Positions 1-10,616 of a stretch of 64,000 nucleotides of DNA are shown here, piece after piece. Position 1 is the stretch's first letter. Each line of letters begins with the position of its first letter. Location: positions 372,001 through 436,000 of the forward strand of contig JAIOKI010000010.1 of assembly GCA_028335825.1 (NCBI GenBank). Reading direction: 5' to 3'. The notes under the pieces were generated by a model. That model was not told where the DNA came from and did no database searches. It saw only the letters and a list, made by a program, of their open reading frames with translations. Origin of the DNA: Nosema muscidifuracis. Its lineage: Eukaryota > Microsporidia > Nosematidae. A program made the translations under genes and the position numbers.

Positions 1-3000
1 TCATCTTCAGATATAGAAAAATTATCAGTACATACTCTTACTACTAAAGATCTTTATGATGTAGTATCTAAAACACCTATGCCAGATGGACCATTAGATA
101 GAAGATTAGGTGTTAGTAATAAAAAAGATATTTGTTTAACTTGTTCAGAAAATATTATAAATTGTGTAGGTCATTTTGGAAATATTAAACTTATTCTTCC
201 AGTATTTCATATAGGATTAATTAAACAAACTATTGGTGTTTTATCATGTGTATGTAAATCTTGTGGTAAGATTCTTTTATCAGATAAGAAAAAGACTTTT
301 TATAAGGATATGATAAGAAATTCTAAGAATAAAACTGATCTAATATTTATTCATAGAAAGATTATTTTAGAATGTAAAAAATCTTTAACTTGTCCATCTT
401 GTTATTCTCAAAATGGAATTATAAAAAAAGGACAAGGGTTTAAAATTATGCATGAAATTGAATATTGTGAATTATCTAATTCAGAAAAAGAAAAATATGC
501 AAATAGTAATGGAGATAAAAAAGATGGAATAAAATATGATTTAGCTGGATTTGATATAGGATTTATAATAGAAAATAAAAGTTTAATAAATTCTAAAGTA
601 AGAAGAGATAAAAAGAATATAAATAAGAAAATTGAAGATATAAATCCACAAATAGCTTTAAATATATTTTCTATGATAGATCAATCAGATTATGAATTTC
701 TTGGATTAGAAGATTCACCTGAAAAATTTATAATTCAAAATGTTATTGTTCCACCTGCTTGTATAAGACCTAGTGTAGGAATGATAGAAAAAGATTCTAC
801 TAATGAAGATGATTTGACTATAAAAATATCTGAAATTATTCATACAAATAATTTATTAAAAGAAAGTATAGAAAAAGGTAATCCTGTTAATATAATTAAT
901 GATGATTGGGAACATTTACAATTAAATTGTGCTTTAATGATAAATTCAGATTTACCTCAAATAAATTCTCAATCTCAACCTATTAAAGGATTAGTACAAA
1001 GACTTAAAGGTAAAGGTGGTAGATTTAGATGTAATTTAAGTGGTAAAAGAGTAGATTTTAGTGGTAGAACTGTAATATCACCTAATCCAAATTTAAAAAT
1101 AGATCAAGTAGATGTACCAGAATATATGGCAAAAATTCTTACTATACCAGAAAAAGTAACAAAATTTAATAAAGATAAATTACAGAAATTAATTAAGAAT
1201 GGACCTTTAAAATATCCAGGAGCTAATTATATAGTAAATAATAAATTTAAAAAATATTTATTATATTCTAATAAAGAAGAAGAACTTAATGAAGGAGATA
1301 TAGTAGAAAGACATATTATGAATGGAGATGTAGTATTATTTAATAGACAACCATCTCTTCATAGAATGAGTATAATGGCACATTTTGTTAATATACATAA
1401 AAATAAGACATTAAGATTTAATGAATGTGTATGTACACCTTATAATGCAGATTTTGATGGAGATGAAATGAATATTCATGTACCACAAACAGTAGAAGCT
1501 ATTTCTGAATGTATAGAATTAATGGGAGTTAAAGAAAATACAGTTACAGCTAGACATGGTGAACCTTTAATAGCAGCCACACAAGATTTTATAACAGCTT
1601 TATATTTAATAACATCAAAAGATACTTTTTTTGATAGATCAAAATTTGGTCAATTATTAGCTCATTTTTGTGAATCTAGAATAAATATTGAACCTGCTAT
1701 TATTTATCCAGTAGAATTATTTACAGGTAAACAATTAATAGAAGCTATGATTTATGACTCATTAATAGTCAAAAATAATATAACAAAAATTGTATTAAAA
1801 TCTAAAAATAGATCTTTTATAGATAAATGGAATGAAAATGATGGATATTTTGTTATAAGAGAAGGAGAATATTTATTTGGTAGAATAGATAAAAATATTA
1901 TAGGAGGAGAATCTAAGAAGAATAGTATTTTATATTTATTATTAAAAATAGAAAAATTATCATCATCTAGAATGATGTTTAATATGACAAGAATAGCTTC
2001 TAGATATTTAGGAGAAATGGGTTTTAGTATTGGACTTTGTGATGTTCTTCCTGGTTACATATTACAAGATAAAAAAACTAAGGTAGTTAATGAAGGATAT
2101 TTAAAATGTAAAGAAATTATTAAAAATATAAAAAATGATCCAAGCATAGATAAAGATACAGCAGAAATGGAAATATCATGTACATTAAATAAAATAAGAG
2201 AAGAATGTGGATCAATTTGTATAAATGAATTAAGTACATTTAATTCACCAATTATTATGCAAGCTTGTGGATCTAAAGGATCTAAAATTAATGTATCTCA
2301 AATGATAGCTTGTGTAGGACAACAAATTATTTCAGGTAAGCGTATTCCTAATGGAATGTTAGATAGAACTTTACCACATTTTGAAAAATTTAGTATTACA
2401 CCAGAATCAAAAGGATTTGTAGAAAATTCTTTTTATACAGGAATGAAACCTCCTGAATTCTTTTTCCATGCAGTTAGTGGTAGAGAAGGTCTTGTTGATA
2501 CAGCAGTAAAGACAGCAGAAACAGGATATACACAAAGAAGATTAATGAAAGCTCTTGAAGATTTAAATGTATGTTATGATTATAGTGTGAGATCATCATT
2601 CTCTGAGATTATTCAATATAAATATGGGGAAGATGGAATTGATCCTATTATTATGGAATGTGATGATTTCGTAGACCTTGGTAAAATGTTTAATGAAGTG
2701 TATTCACAAATGACAAGATTTTTCAAAGATGGTGATTATAAAACTGATAAACATTTGAGTAATTTTAAGGAAGGTGAATTTATGATTAATTCTAAAGATG
2801 GTGAACATTTGAGTAATTATAAAGATGGTGGTTATAAGGATGAAATTATGATTAATTCTAAAGATGGTAGACATTTGAGTAATTTTAAAGAAGATGAATT
2901 TATCAGTAATTCTAAAGAAGGTGGTTATAAGGATGAATTTATCAGTAATTCTAAAGAATATAATTATAAAGATGGTGGACATTTGACTTTTATTGAAAAT

Positions 3001-4215
3001 ATAGTTAAATTTTATTTCTCAAAATTTAAGAATGATCTTTTTATTAAAAGATATTGTTCAGATATCCTTAATGAAGATTTTTATAATACTGTAATAGATT
3101 TCTTAAATACAAAATATGATAAGAAAATTTTTAATGGATTAGAATTTATAAGAATATTAAGAATTAGAAAATTCTATGATTTATTTTTTAATATATTAGA
3201 ATCTAAGATGAAGAAGAGTATAATAGAACCAGGTACAGCAGTAGGAGCTATAGCAGGTCAGAGTATTGGAGAGCCAGGTACTCAAATGACTTTAAAGACT
3301 TTTCATTTTGCAGGAGTAGCTAGTATGAATATTACATTAGGAGTACCAAGATTAATAGAAATTATTAATGCTGTTACTAATATAAATACACCAATTATAA
3401 ATGTATCTTTATCTAAGAATGATCTTCTTAATGCTCAACTTGTAAAAGGAAGAATTCTTAAAATATTTATTAGAGATATTTGTAAGAGTGTAATAGAGAC
3501 TATTTCTAAAGAATCTATATTAGTAGATTTTAAATTTGATATTAATTTAATTAATAAATTAAGATTACAGATAGATTTAAAGAGTATAAAAAATAAATTA
3601 AATATAACAGAACAGATTTCTATAATAGGAGAAGATACCTTACAAATAAATTTTAAGAATGGAATAAATCAAGCACTTTATAATATTCAGAAGATGAAGA
3701 AGAAAATAATGAATACACAAATAAATGGAATATCTTCAGTAAGTAAAGCTCTTATACATAATGACAAAGGAATTCATAAATTAATAATAGAAGGATTTGG
3801 ATTAAGAACTATATTAGGATTAAGAGGAGTAGATTTTACAAATACAATGAGTAATGCAATATTAGAGACACAAGATGTTTTAGGAATAGAAGCAGCAAGA
3901 TCTCTTATAATTAATGAAATTGAGTATGTAGTAGGTAAACATGGTATAAAAATAGATCCAAGACATATTATGCTACTAGCTGATACAATGACATATAAAG
4001 GAGAAGTATTAGGAATAACAAGATTTGGAATATCTAAGATGTCATGTAGTACTTTAATGTTAGCATCATTTGAACAGACTAGTGATCATTTATTTGAAGC
4101 AGCTATTAGAAGTAAATCAGATGATGTATGTGGAGTGAGTGAGTCTATAATATTAGGTAAGGCTATAGGGATAGGAACAGGAGGAATAGAATTGTATTGG
4201 GATGATAGTAAGTAA
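1..4215 (+). CDS. RPO31: RNA polymerase III largest subunit (RPC1), 5'-partial
   Basis: Largest catalytic subunit of nuclear RNA polymerase III, which makes tRNAs and 5S rRNA. The frame is open from base 1, so the true start lies upstream; the first in-window ATG (79) is internal. Seen: the clamp zinc-binding cysteines and GPLDRRLGVS-type N-terminal motif that resembles Pol III rather than Pol I or II, the Mg-binding loop NADFDGDEM encoded at 1444-1470, the bridge-helix/trigger-loop block around 2460-2660 (KTAETGYTQRRLMKALED) and the C-terminal GAIAGQSIGEPGTQMT block near 3245. A hydrophilic repeat of SKDGEHLSNYKDGGYKDE type is inserted at about 2700-2990, after YGEDGIDP, where relatives have no repeat. 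The stop codon lies in the first copy of a 36-bp tandem array. Confidence 0.95.
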   Translation, partial: SSSDIEKLSVHTLTTKDLYDVVSKTPMPDGPLDRRLGVSNKKDICLTCSENIINCVGHFGNIKLILPVFHIGLIKQTIGVLSCVCKSCGKILLSDKKKTFYKDMIRNSKNKTDLIFIHRKIILECKKSLTCPSCYSQNGIIKKGQGFKIMHEIEYCELSNSEKEKYANSNGDKKDGIKYDLAGFDIGFIIENKSLINSKVRRDKKNINKKIEDINPQIALNIFSMIDQSDYEFLGLEDSPEKFIIQNVIVPPACIRPSVGMIEKDSTNEDDLTIKISEIIHTNNLLKESIEKGNPVNIINDDWEHLQLNCALMINSDLPQINSQSQPIKGLVQRLKGKGGRFRCNLSGKRVDFSGRTVISPNPNLKIDQVDVPEYMAKILTIPEKVTKFNKDKLQKLIKNGPLKYPGANYIVNNKFKKYLLYSNKEEELNEGDIVERHIMNGDVVLFNRQPSLHRMSIMAHFVNIHKNKTLRFNECVCTPYNADFDGDEMNIHVPQTVEAISECIELMGVKENTVTARHGEPLIAATQDFITALYLITSKDTFFDRSKFGQLLAHFCESRINIEPAIIYPVELFTGKQLIEAMIYDSLIVKNNITKIVLKSKNRSFIDKWNENDGYFVIREGEYLFGRIDKNIIGGESKKNSILYLLLKIEKLSSSRMMFNMTRIASRYLGEMGFSIGLCDVLPGYILQDKKTKVVNEGYLKCKEIIKNIKNDPSIDKDTAEMEISCTLNKIREECGSICINELSTFNSPIIMQACGSKGSKINVSQMIACVGQQIISGKRIPNGMLDRTLPHFEKFSITPESKGFVENSFYTGMKPPEFFFHAVSGREGLVDTAVKTAETGYTQRRLMKALEDLNVCYDYSVRSSFSEIIQYKYGEDGIDPIIMECDDFVDLGKMFNEVYSQMTRFFKDGDYKTDKHLSNFKEGEFMINSKDGEHLSNYKDGGYKDEIMINSKDGRHLSNFKEDEFISNSKEGGYKDEFISNSKEYNYKDGGHLTFIENIVKFYFSKFKNDLFIKRYCSDILNEDFYNTVIDFLNTKYDKKIFNGLEFIRILRIRKFYDLFFNILESKMKKSIIEPGTAVGAIAGQSIGEPGTQMTLKTFHFAGVASMNITLGVPRLIEIINAVTNINTPIINVSLSKNDLLNAQLVKGRILKIFIRDICKSVIETISKESILVDFKFDINLINKLRLQIDLKSIKNKLNITEQISIIGEDTLQINFKNGINQALYNIQKMKKKIMNTQINGISSVSKALIHNDKGIHKLIIEGFGLRTILGLRGVDFTNTMSNAILETQDVLGIEAARSLIINEIEYVVGKHGIKIDPRHIMLLADTMTYKGEVLGITRFGISKMSCSTLMLASFEQTSDHLFEAAIRSKSDDVCGVSESIILGKAIGIGTGGIELYWDDSK

Positions 4216-4338
4216 ATTATATTATTTTTTATAATTAATATTGGTAAGTAAATTATATTATTTTTTATAATTAATATTGGTAAGTAAATTATATTATTTT
4301 TTATAATTAATATTGTTAAGTAAATTATATTATTTCAT
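4209..4338. repeat. 36-bp tandem array covering the RPC1 stop codon
   Basis: Three near-perfect 36-base copies start at 4209, 4245 and 4281, with a partial fourth to about 4338. The unit contains taagtaaattatatt and the first copy includes the last RPC1 codons and the TAA at 4213-4215, so each later copy carries a spare terminal AAG TAA. Confidence 0.9.
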
Positions 4339-5153
4339 ATATAAATATTCTTATTTTATTTTTCTATACAGATATTTTTATTTTATTTTTCTATGCAGAT
4401 ATTTTTATTTTATTTTTTTATAAATATTTTTATTTTATTTTTTTATAAATATTTTTATATACAAATATTCATTTATGTAGATATTTTATATAGTAAACAA
4501 TAATATTAATATAAACACTTATTGAAAATTATATATAACTTTAACTATTATTCTTTTTGTATACTTGATAATAATAGACTTAATTTATATTAATACAGTT
4601 ACTAAAATAAAAATTTATCAATAATTTGACAGAAAATTAATTAAACAAAATTTTTATAGAAAATATTTATTAGATAAATATAATATTTGTTATATAAATT
4701 TACTATTTTATAATATTAATTATATAAATTTACTATTTTATAAGACTTATTAAATAAATTTACTATTTTATAAGATTTATTAATAAATATAATATTTTAT
4801 AATATTAATTATACAATATTTTATAAGACTTATTTATAAATATAATTTAAAATTGTCATATCAAATTTAAATATTTTTTAATTAAAAATTAAAAATTTAT
4901 GCTATAAAAATCAAAAACAAACAAATGTTAATTAATTACAAACATAATTATTATTTTATAAAAAACATAATACTATATAAAATAAATTAAAAAAATGATT
5001 ATTTACATCATTGTTTACTAAAAATTTGAACAAAAAAAAATTATTGTAGGTTATGTTAATATTATGTACTAAATAAATATTTATTGTTAATTTGTTTGTA
5101 AAAACAAACAAATTAATTTTAAAGATATTTAAGAAAATCTAGTATCTGGGGTC
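4339..5153. other. Gene-free AT-rich spacer with short repeats
   Basis: About 27-bp units containing ctatgcagatatttttatttt run from roughly 4340 to 4460, followed by degenerate tttactattttataa repeats. No gene is seen. A GGGG at 5148-5151 sits just before the start of the following hexokinase. Confidence 0.7.
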
Positions 5154-6410
5154 ATGTATATTTTTAGATTATTTTTCATACCATTCTTTGTTATGTCCGT
5201 ATCTATAGATATAGAAAAAATTTCAGAAACTGATCTTAAATCTATTTATACAGAGTATAGACGAGATATAGAAGAAAAAATAGAAAATATGTATGAGAAA
5301 TATTTTATTAAGGATACTTTAATAGAAGATATTAGACCAAATATTAATAATCCAGATGGTGATATAAAAGTAGCAGTTTTAGATGTAGGAGGTAGTTTTT
5401 TTAAAATAGCTATCGTTAAATTAACGAAGAAAAATGACGAATTATTTTATAAAAATGAATTTTCAGTTGAATTTCCTTATCCAAAAGAATCAAAACAAAC
5501 TAGAAATACTTTTTGGTTTGATTGGGTAGCTAAGAGATATATTAATTTAATGATAGAAAGAAGTATTGTACCAGATTTATCTAGTTTAATATTTTCATAT
5601 CCTATTAAATATGAAAATGGATGTCCTTATGTAATAGAATTAGCTAAACATTGGTGTTTCGAATCAAAGACTTCTTTAAGTATGGATTTAAAAGAATATT
5701 TAAATTATGCTATTAATAACGAAATACTAAACAAATATAGTTTTATAGAAGATACTAAGAAATATTATATTAATAGTGTTCTTAATGATTCAGTAGCTAC
5801 TTTATTTTCTTCTAAATTAATTTCTAATAAAAAAAGTATTGGAATTATATTAGGTACAGGTACTAATGGAGCAATTTTTATTGAATATAATGGTAAACAA
5901 CATGTATTTAATACTGAATGGGGTTCTTTTATACCTAAAAAACTTACTAAATTACCAGAAGAAGAAATTTTTATAAAAAGTTTAAATAAAAAATATAATA
6001 TGCTTGACATTCTTGTTGGAAATGGATATAAATGGAATTTAATTAATGAAATAATTGATAGACGTGAATTAAATTTAGAAAAATATAAAGAAGATAGATT
6101 AGGTTTAATAATGAAAAGAGAAGATAATGATCCTCATAAAAAAATAGCACAAGGTTTAATTATAAGATCTAGACAAATTATGTCAATGTTAGTATGTGCA
6201 GTTATAGCTAAATATGGTGATTCTGAAGTTAATATATTACTTAATGGATCAGGGTATGGAGATAAAGTTCAAAGAGATGAATTTTTAGAAATGATAAAAG
6301 GATATAGTAAAAGTATTTGTAATTTAGATGTTAATATAGATATACATTATGAAGATGGACTTACTTTTATAGGAGCAGCATATTATTCCTATGCTAAGAA
6401 TTCAAATTAA
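5154..6410 (+). CDS. Secreted hexokinase, copy 1
   Basis: Probable ATP-dependent hexokinase, 418 aa. A hydrophobic N-terminus (residues 1-17) reads as a signal peptide; microsporidian hexokinases are known to be secreted into the host. Seen: phosphate-1 motif LDVGG (76-80), sugar-binding FSYP (147-150), a conserved lysine in AKHWCFE (165), the catalytic Asp in LNDSVAT (D212), adenosine-loop GTGTNG (234-239) and Glu255 in NTEWGSF. All expected catalytic positions are present, so it looks active. It is shorter than yeast hexokinase (about 485 aa). The start has GGGG three bases upstream. It pairs with the paralogue at 9143-10441, from which it is clearly diverged. Confidence 0.88.
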   Translation: MYIFRLFFIPFFVMSVSIDIEKISETDLKSIYTEYRRDIEEKIENMYEKYFIKDTLIEDIRPNINNPDGDIKVAVLDVGGSFFKIAIVKLTKKNDELFYKNEFSVEFPYPKESKQTRNTFWFDWVAKRYINLMIERSIVPDLSSLIFSYPIKYENGCPYVIELAKHWCFESKTSLSMDLKEYLNYAINNEILNKYSFIEDTKKYYINSVLNDSVATLFSSKLISNKKSIGIILGTGTNGAIFIEYNGKQHVFNTEWGSFIPKKLTKLPEEEIFIKSLNKKYNMLDILVGNGYKWNLINEIIDRRELNLEKYKEDRLGLIMKREDNDPHKKIAQGLIIRSRQIMSMLVCAVIAKYGDSEVNILLNGSGYGDKVQRDEFLEMIKGYSKSICNLDVNIDIHYEDGLTFIGAAYYSYAKNSN

Positions 6411-6632
6411 ACTTGATTTTATTTTCAAAAAAATGACAGTTATTTTAGTAGAGTATTTAAATTATTTTAGTAGATTACTGTTATAAAATATTATTTACTT
6501 TTAAATATTATTGTTATAAAATATTATTTATTTTAAATATATTATTTTAATTATTTTAGTAGATTAACTATTTTTTTTTAAATATTATTGCTATAAAATA
6601 TTTGTTATGTATCTTTTTTAATAAAAATATTA

Positions 6633-6983
6633 TCATATTGAGACACTTTTCCTAGAAAAAAAGATAATATATGTCATGCTTAGGATAAATAAAATAATCA
6701 ATCCCATATAAATAGAAAATGTAATATTTGATCTTAGTTCTGTACTATCAGAAATATTATCTTCAGAAACCAGTAAAGAACTACTTGATCTGTTATTAGC
6801 AATTCTATTACCATTTTCTAATGTGTTAAGCTGAATATCAGAAGATTTTCTAAAAAAATTTCTTAATCTATCTAAATAAGATTTGGTTGGTGAAGGAATA
6901 TTTTCTGATAAATTGTTGTAAACTCGATCTGTTAGAAGAACTTTATCTATAAAAATTAATATAAAAAAGTATCCTGTAATCAT
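6633..6983 (-). CDS. Small signal-peptide/transmembrane protein, unknown
   Basis: 116 aa, no family recognised. It begins with a hydrophobic stretch (residues 3-17, signal peptide or anchor), continues with a polar Ser/Asn-rich middle, and has a strong membrane segment near residues 87-109 followed by a short basic tail (FFSRKSVSI). The shape is that of a small type I membrane protein. CCCCC lies three bases before the ATG, which supports a real gene and this start. It lies between the two hexokinases on the opposite strand. Confidence 0.65.
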   Translation of the reverse strand: MITGYFFILIFIDKVLLTDRVYNNLSENIPSPTKSYLDRLRNFFRKSSDIQLNTLENGNRIANNRSSSSLLVSEDNISDSTELRSNITFSIYMGLIILFILSMTYIIFFSRKSVSI

Positions 6984-9142
6984 TTTGGGGGCATATCAAG
7001 AAAAAAAAATATATGTTTAATTTTAATTAAGAAATGACATAATTTTCTATTTTTTGAGAGATATATTCAATAGATATACTAAGAATATATTTATTATATA
7101 GATATTCTTTAAATATCTATAGAAAGATATTTTTTTACTCATTTTTTATAATATTCGTCATAATAAAAAATATCAGTGAATTGTTTAAGAAAATTAAAAG
7201 CATACATAAATTTATTTCTATAAGATAAATTTTTTATTTATTTTATAATTTAGAAATATACTCTTATTTTTTGACACGTTTTTATTTATTTTTTATTATT
7301 TACATTTCTATTTGAGGATGAAGAAATAATTAATTATTATTTAACATATTCATTATTCAATAATAATAAATACAATACGTATTAAATTAAGAAGTTTTTT
7401 TGATCTGATAATTTTCTCTCAAATACTAATAAATATTTTTAGACAATTATTTCAAGTTTAATTTATCGTTGTAAATTTAAGCATGATTGATTTATTCTTA
7501 TATTTAATTATAGTAAGCATGATTTTAATACATTTATATATTAATTTATAAATATTCAGTTATTTTATTTTTTTTAGTAGGTATGATTTTAATACACTTA
7601 TATATTTTTCTATACTTAAGATTAATTTATTTTTTTAGTAGGCATGATTTTAATACACTTATATATTTTTCTATACTAAAGATTAATTTATTTTTTTATA
7701 GGCATAATATTGGACTTCATTATAATTCAATAAAAACTATCTCATATTTTAATGACTCTATCAATAAAATAATAAAAATATAAGAGAAGAAATCAATAAT
7801 AAATTTCTAAATTTAATTAAGAAAACTGAATATGAATTTTAAATTAATAAAATATAAAGTTCTTAAATAAATTATTTCTATAACAAATATAAAGATTATT
7901 ATTACTAGTTCTATTAATTAAAAATTATTTAAGTTATTATCTTTTAATAAATATTATGATTTTTTATTATAAGTTATTATCTTTTAATAAATATTATTTT
8001 ATATACCTATCTAAATAAAAGTTGTTATCTTTTAAGTTATTAAATATAAATAAGTCTTAAAAATATTTATTAATAAACTTCTATTATAAATAATATTAAA
8101 AAATATAATGAAATATTTACATCTTAATTATTTAATAAAATACCTGTCTTAACCTGATATTAAAATTATTATATAAATAATACTACTCTGTAAATTTAAT
8201 ATAAAATATCTTTTTTATTTATATCATGAATATGTCAATTAAAAATATTTTATATCTCTTTAAATAATTTTATTAAATTTATAAATGTTTTGTTTATTCT
8301 TTTTTTAAATTCATGTTAAAAATATCAAATTATAAAAAAATATATTAAAAAATTTGTATAAATAAATATTTTATTATATTATTAACTTATAATTGATATT
8401 TATTATATTTTCTTATATTATTAACTTATAATTGATATTTATTATATTTTCTTATATTATTAACTTATAATTGATATTTATTATATTTTCTTATATTATT
8501 AACTTATAATTGATATTTATTATATTTTCTTATATTATTAACTTATATTTTATTATATAATTAACTTATAATTGATATTTATTAAAATCTTAGTTTAATA
8601 ATCTATTTATTAATTAATAAAATTTAAAAAGTTATTAAAATCAAAATTGGAATTTATTATTATTTATAAATTAAATATTTAAGTAAATGATAAATTATTT
8701 TTATAACTTATTTATGAATATTGACTTTAAGAAATAGTCGATCATTTTTTTAATTTAATTATAAAAAATTAAATTCTTTAATTAAATAAAATGTAAAATA
8801 AATTAACTCTTTCTCAAAATAAATTAATAAATTTAAATCTCTCTTATAAAAATCAATTATTTCTTATAAAAAATGTAAACAACTCTCTCTTATATAAATC
8901 AACTCACTTTTAATAAAAAGGAAAATCAAATCTCACTTATAAAAAATTTAAACAACTCTCACTTAATTAAATTTAAATCTTCCTTATAAAAAATTTAAAT
9001 CTCACTTATAAAAAATTTAAATCTCACTTATATAAATCAAATCTCTCTTAATTAAATGTAAACAACTCCCTTTTAATTAAATGTAAACAACTCATTTTTA
9101 AATAAACATTTATTTATAAAAAAGTTTAATTTTGTACCCATA
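6984..9142. other. 2.2-kb gene-free spacer of tandem repeats
   Basis: No supported gene. About 60-bp repeats containing gcatgattttaatacactta lie at 7481-7740 (units near 7517, 7581, 7642, 7701); a 66-codon open frame at 7583-7783 is made of these and is rejected. A 39-bp array occupies about 8365-8590, about five copies. Copies of ctcacttataaaaaatttaa crowd 8900-9110 just upstream of hexokinase 2. Confidence 0.75.
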
Positions 9143-10441
9143 ATGAAAATATTAAATTTCTTCCTATTTATATTATCTATAATAGGATCTTTAATAATAG
9201 ATCCTATCTCATTAAATGATATAAAAAATATTCGTACAGAATATATAAGTCATTTAGAAAAGTTAATGAAAAAACCAGTAGAACATCTTTTAAGGGAAGG
9301 TTATTTGATTAAAGATATTGAACTTAATAAAACTTGTATAGATAAAAAAATAATTGGTGTCATTGATATAAGTGGTAGTTATTTTAAAATTGGTCTAGTT
9401 AAATTATTTAAGGAAAATGATAATTTAAAATATGAAGCTATTAAAGCTATTAAAATTGAATTCCCTGAAGATTGTAAATCTTCTGAATACTGGTTTGATT
9501 GGACAAGTAAAAAAATAGTAGATATTTTATCATCATGGAATTATAAAATTGATACATGTAGTCTTATATTTTCTTATCCAATTAAATATGAAAAAGATAA
9601 TGAAGCTTATCCAACAGCTTTTCCTAAATTCTGGTGTTTCGAGAATTCTGAATCAAAACATTTGGAGATTAAAGATAGTTTAAATAAATCTATAAAGAAA
9701 TATATAGAAAATAATGATAAAAAATTTAGAAAAGATTTTATTGATAGTATTAATATTAAAACTGTATTGAATGATTCTGTTGCAACGTATTTTGCTTCTA
9801 AATTTGTAATATCAGATTCTAATATAAAAACTAGTGAATCAAATAAGATTTATAAAAATACTAATATAGGATTAGTACTTGGTACAGGTACTAATGCATC
9901 TTTTTTATTTATAAAAGATAATATAAGATATATTTTTAATACTGAATGGGCTTCATTCATACCAAAGAATATTAAACTTTTAACTGAAGAAAAACTTCAA
10001 ATCGAACAACTTCCAAAATCACATAATTATATTGATATATTATGTGGATTAAAATACAGACTTGATTTAACTAATCTTATTATAAAAGAAAGAAATCTTG
10101 AATTAGAACCAATATCTTCTAAAGAAATTTTAAAATTACTTTTAAATCCTGATTTACAAGATGATAGAAAAAACTTGTTCGTTGATTTATGTAAAAGATC
10201 TCGAGAAATTTTAGCTGCACTTTTGAGTTCAATAATCAAAACAGTTAATTGTACTGAAGTACTTATAATTTTTAACGGATCTGCGTATAAAATTCCTAAT
10301 GAAATAAATGAATTTTTAAAATCTACAAGAAGAAATTTAAAAGAGTTAAAAATTGATAATGTAGATATAAATACGTATTATAAAGAGGAATCTGCTTTTA
10401 TAGGATCAGCTTATTATGCTTTGTGTCATTTGTTGAATTAA
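9143..10441 (+). CDS. Secreted hexokinase, copy 2
   Basis: 432 aa paralogue of the copy at 5154-6410, same strand. The N-terminus (residues 1-19) is a clear signal peptide. Shared landmarks: FWFDW-like YWFDW (117), FSYPIKYE (143), KFWCFE (162), catalytic Asp in LNDSVAT (D211), GTGTNA (247-252) and Glu268. The phosphate-1 loop reads IDISG (74-78), so the first Gly of the usual DxGG is Ser; this may weaken ATP phosphate binding. Copy 2 also has a longer polar loop at 224-240. CCC lies at 9137-9139, just before the ATG. The likely role is to phosphorylate host hexoses outside the parasite or at the interface (inference from the family). Confidence 0.86.
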   Translation: MKILNFFLFILSIIGSLIIDPISLNDIKNIRTEYISHLEKLMKKPVEHLLREGYLIKDIELNKTCIDKKIIGVIDISGSYFKIGLVKLFKENDNLKYEAIKAIKIEFPEDCKSSEYWFDWTSKKIVDILSSWNYKIDTCSLIFSYPIKYEKDNEAYPTAFPKFWCFENSESKHLEIKDSLNKSIKKYIENNDKKFRKDFIDSINIKTVLNDSVATYFASKFVISDSNIKTSESNKIYKNTNIGLVLGTGTNASFLFIKDNIRYIFNTEWASFIPKNIKLLTEEKLQIEQLPKSHNYIDILCGLKYRLDLTNLIIKERNLELEPISSKEILKLLLNPDLQDDRKNLFVDLCKRSREILAALLSSIIKTVNCTEVLIIFNGSAYKIPNEINEFLKSTRRNLKELKIDNVDINTYYKEESAFIGSAYYALCHLLN

Positions 10442-10616
10442 ATTAGTTAAATATTTAAAAACGTATCTTAAATATTTATATAATAAAAACATATCTTATA
10501 TATATAATAAACTATCTTATATGTATATTTACAAAATAGACCACCTCATTCATTAAATATTTTTTTTATCGTAAAAACATATCTCATTCATTAAATATTT
10601 TTAAATTTTATTCCCT

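Noticed and set aside
2704-2982. 92-codon minus-strand frame opposite RPC1
   Set aside because: Antisense of the RPC1 repeat insert; repetitive product, no start motif.
7583-7783. 66-codon open frame
   Set aside because: Made entirely of the about 60-bp tandem repeat, no CCC/GGG signal, leucine/phenylalanine-rich by composition only.
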